Below the pieces are notes generated by a model. That model did no database searches, was not told where the DNA came from, and saw only the letters and a list, made by a program, of their open reading frames with translations. A stretch of 64,000 nucleotides of DNA from Stenotrophomonas rhizophila (GTDB taxonomy: Bacteria > Pseudomonadota > Gammaproteobacteria > Xanthomonadales > Xanthomonadaceae): assembly GCF_003751305.1 (NCBI RefSeq), contig NZ_RJKV01000003.1, forward strand, positions 124,001 to 188,000, given 5' to 3'. Both the position numbers and the translations under genes were made by a program. Positions 62,044-64,000 of the stretch are shown one piece after another (within the stretch, counting starts at the first letter, position 1; the number at the start of each line of letters is the position of its first letter).

Positions 62044-64000
62044 ATCCATTGCTGCGTCTGTTGGTGCTGGCAACGCTGTTGCTGGGCAGCGGCTGTGCCT
62101 CGCTGTCCAACGCCGAGCGCGACCGCGCGGCCGGCATCGCCGTGCAGGCGCGCTCGACCGTGGTTGACTGCACCCAGGCGGACCGCTGCGCGCTGGATTC
62201 ACCGCTGCGCGCCCTCGGGGGCCGCGCGTTCGCCGAATCCCACGCCGGCCAGCCGCGCCACTACGCCACCATCCTGGACGAAGGCGAAGTCGCCCTCGTC
62301 GCGCGTTTGAACCTGATTCGCAGTGCCACGCGCAGCATCGACCTGCAGACCTACATCTTCGACAAGGACGACAGCGCCCGGCTGGTGCTGGACGAGCTGC
62401 AGGCGGCCGCGCGCCGCGGGGTCAAGGTCCGGTTGTTGATCGATCAGCTCTCGGCGATCTCCGATCTGGAAATCCTGGGGGCCCTGTCCGGCAGCCATGC
62501 GAACTTCGAGCTGCGGGTCTACAACCCGACCTTCGGCAAGGCGCGCCTGAACTACTTCGACTACGCGGCCAGCGTGGTGTGCTGCTTCCGCCGCTTCAAC
62601 CAGCGCATGCACAACAAGCTGCTGGTGGTCGACGATGCACTCGGCGTGGTCGGCGGGCGCAACTACCAGGACGACTATTACGACTGGGACAGCGAATACA
62701 ACTTCCGCGACCGCGACGTGATCGTGGCCGGCCCGGAAGTGCGCGAGATGGCCGCCAACTTCGATGCGTTCTGGCGCGCGCCGCGCAGCGTGCCGGCCGA
62801 ACGCCTCAATGATGTTGGGCGCACGCTGCTGCGCCAGGGTGTCCCGGCCATGCCGCCGGCCGATGTGCGGCGACCGGAGCGACTCGAACGGGTCAGCGAA
62901 GAGGCCAACGACCCCGACTACGTTCGCCGCACCTTCGTCGATACCGCCCTGCCGGTGGCCTCGGTGCAGTACGTAGCGGATCTGCCGCGCAAGCACCGCC
63001 GCGAACGGGCCAGCCAACCGGCCAACGGCCAGCACGTGACCGAGCCGCAGCTGGATTCGCTGATTGCCAGCGCACAGACCGAGGTGCTGCTGCAGACCCC
63101 GTACCTGGTGCTGTCCAAGCCGGCCCAGCGCCTGTTCCGCGATCTGCGCAAGCGCGAGCATGCACCGCGCGTGGTGGTGTCCACCAACAGCCTGGCCGCC
63201 ACCGACAACCCGATCGTCTATGCGCTGTCCTACAAGTACAAACGCCGCAACCTGCGCGAGCTGGGCTTCAACGTCTACGAGTTCAAGCCGTTCCCGCTGG
63301 ATGCCCCGGTGGACTACCGCAACCTGCTGCCGGCGCCGCTGGGCACCGAAGCATCGTCTTCGCCGGGCCGGCGCAGCAGCCTGCTTGGCGGCAGTGCGGC
63401 CGGCAGCAATGCGCGCAGCAGTGGCAGTGCCGACAGCCGTCGCAGCAGTGATACCGGCAGTGATGCCGATGCTGTTCCCCGGGTCACCCGCCAGCCCACG
63501 CCGGGCCCCTCCGCGCGGCGGCGCATGGATGGCAGCGTGGTCGAGCGCCGCGTGCTGCGTGCTGAAACCCGGCCGTCCTTCCTCGGTACCAAGGCGGTCA
63601 ACAAGCCGTTGCCGGTCACCCGCACGGGCGCCCGCATGGGGCTGCATGCCAAGTCGCTGGTGGTGGACCGTCGCATCGGCGTGATCGGCACGCACAACTT
63701 CGACCCGCGCAGCGAGAACTACAACACCGAAGGCGCGGTGATCATCGATGACCCGGTGTTCGCCGAGGCGCTGGCACAGAGCATCCTGCGCGACATCCAC
63801 CCGCAGAACTCCTGGGTGGTGGCGCCGCGTGCCAAGCCGCCGGTGCTGTCCGGATTGAACTACAGCGTCGGCAAGGCCTCCGAAGCATTGCCCGTGCTCG
63901 ATTTCTGGCCATGGCGCTACGCCACCGATTACGAATTCCAGCCGGGCCCGGCGTGCCCCGAGCCGCTGCGGCGGCAGGACCCGGCGTTCCATACCTGCTA
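62040..64000 (+). CDS. Phospholipase D/cardiolipin-synthase family lipoprotein (to window edge)
   Basis: At least 653 residues; the window ends in the next codon (TA-), so the stop may be at the edge. It starts GTG in a GTGA overlap with YceI. MNPLLRLLVLATLLLGSGC is a lipoprotein-like signal with an imperfect box. Two HKD motifs are complete: HNKLLVVD (191-198) and HAKSLVVD (536-543), each followed by GXXN, as in ClsC/YmdC cardiolipin synthases that act at the envelope. Between them, about 436-495, lies an unusual Ser/Gly/Arg-rich insertion. C-terminal part incomplete or nearly so. Confidence 0.88.
   Translation, partial: MNPLLRLLVLATLLLGSGCASLSNAERDRAAGIAVQARSTVVDCTQADRCALDSPLRALGGRAFAESHAGQPRHYATILDEGEVALVARLNLIRSATRSIDLQTYIFDKDDSARLVLDELQAAARRGVKVRLLIDQLSAISDLEILGALSGSHANFELRVYNPTFGKARLNYFDYAASVVCCFRRFNQRMHNKLLVVDDALGVVGGRNYQDDYYDWDSEYNFRDRDVIVAGPEVREMAANFDAFWRAPRSVPAERLNDVGRTLLRQGVPAMPPADVRRPERLERVSEEANDPDYVRRTFVDTALPVASVQYVADLPRKHRRERASQPANGQHVTEPQLDSLIASAQTEVLLQTPYLVLSKPAQRLFRDLRKREHAPRVVVSTNSLAATDNPIVYALSYKYKRRNLRELGFNVYEFKPFPLDAPVDYRNLLPAPLGTEASSSPGRRSSLLGGSAAGSNARSSGSADSRRSSDTGSDADAVPRVTRQPTPGPSARRRMDGSVVERRVLRAETRPSFLGTKAVNKPLPVTRTGARMGLHAKSLVVDRRIGVIGTHNFDPRSENYNTEGAVIIDDPVFAEALAQSILRDIHPQNSWVVAPRAKPPVLSGLNYSVGKASEALPVLDFWPWRYATDYEFQPGPACPEPLRRQDPAFHTC

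Noticed and set aside
62199-63992. Long minus-strand frame under the PLD gene
   Set aside because: The plus strand holds two complete HKD motifs and a signal sequence; the other strand has none.

Overview
This window reads as chromosomal DNA of a xanthomonad gammaproteobacterium, most likely Stenotrophomonas or a close relative. The DNA is GC-rich and densely packed, with 4-bp ATGA/GTGA overlaps between genes. The housekeeping set (mutM, rep, pyrF, plsB, ttcA, rdgC, gltBD) is of Lysobacterales type. Short palindromes that begin with GTAG lie between genes and look like the SMAG/REP elements known from Stenotrophomonas maltophilia. I see no rRNA, tRNA, CRISPR array, insertion sequence, prophage or plasmid signature.

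Layout. 1-5.7 kb: 3' end of an Ig-like secreted protein, an orphan ABC ATPase, a fatty-acid desaturase coupled to a small EF-hand protein, an unknown exported protein and mutM. 5.7-9.2 kb: an ECF sigma factor and a Hanks-type kinase with TPR repeats. 9.2-18.6 kb: opgD, tdk, a helical-repeat protein, rep, a GNAT acetyltransferase, yceH, a P4-type acid phosphatase overlapping pyrF, and a lipoprotein overlapping plsB. 18.6-25.9 kb: plsB, a YdcH-like protein, ttcA, rdgC, a YgjP-like metalloprotein, a two-domain methylglyoxal synthase and a small unknown gene. 25.9-31.9 kb: gltB and gltD (glutamate synthase), separated by REP palindromes. 32-39.3 kb: topoisomerase IB, an SDR with a basic tail, a beta-lactamase-fold hydrolase, a BlaI/BlaR1-type pair with visible operators, and three I78-like (peptidase-inhibitor family) lipoproteins. 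39.3-43 kb: a two-gene nuclease/helicase operon matching Bacillus MrfB/MrfA (YprB/YprA), with a perfect palindrome upstream.

43.6-56.2 kb is the most unusual part. Nine genes are transcribed leftward: two tandem TldD metallopeptidase paralogues with twin-arginine-type signals, a TldE/PmbA partner without a signal, an exported DUF4159 protein, then MoxR, DUF58, BatA-type, DUF4175-like and GATase-like membrane proteins. The last four start codons overlap or nearly touch the preceding gene. I read this as an envelope proteolysis or quality-control system whose job is not known to me.

56.3-64 kb: a DUF938 methyltransferase, an exported repeat protein, an AEC carrier, a Ycf46-like AAA ATPase, then a run of orphan ParA, SixA, YceI and a phospholipase-D/cardiolipin-synthase lipoprotein that runs to the right edge.

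Genes starting with GTG or TTG are common here (pyrF, DUF58, both TldDs, YceI, the PLD protein). Several genes have a -10-like box only 6-7 nt before the ATG, which suggests leaderless transcripts. Very long open frames antisense to gltB, the TldD pair and other genes are composition artefacts of GC-rich coding DNA and were not annotated.
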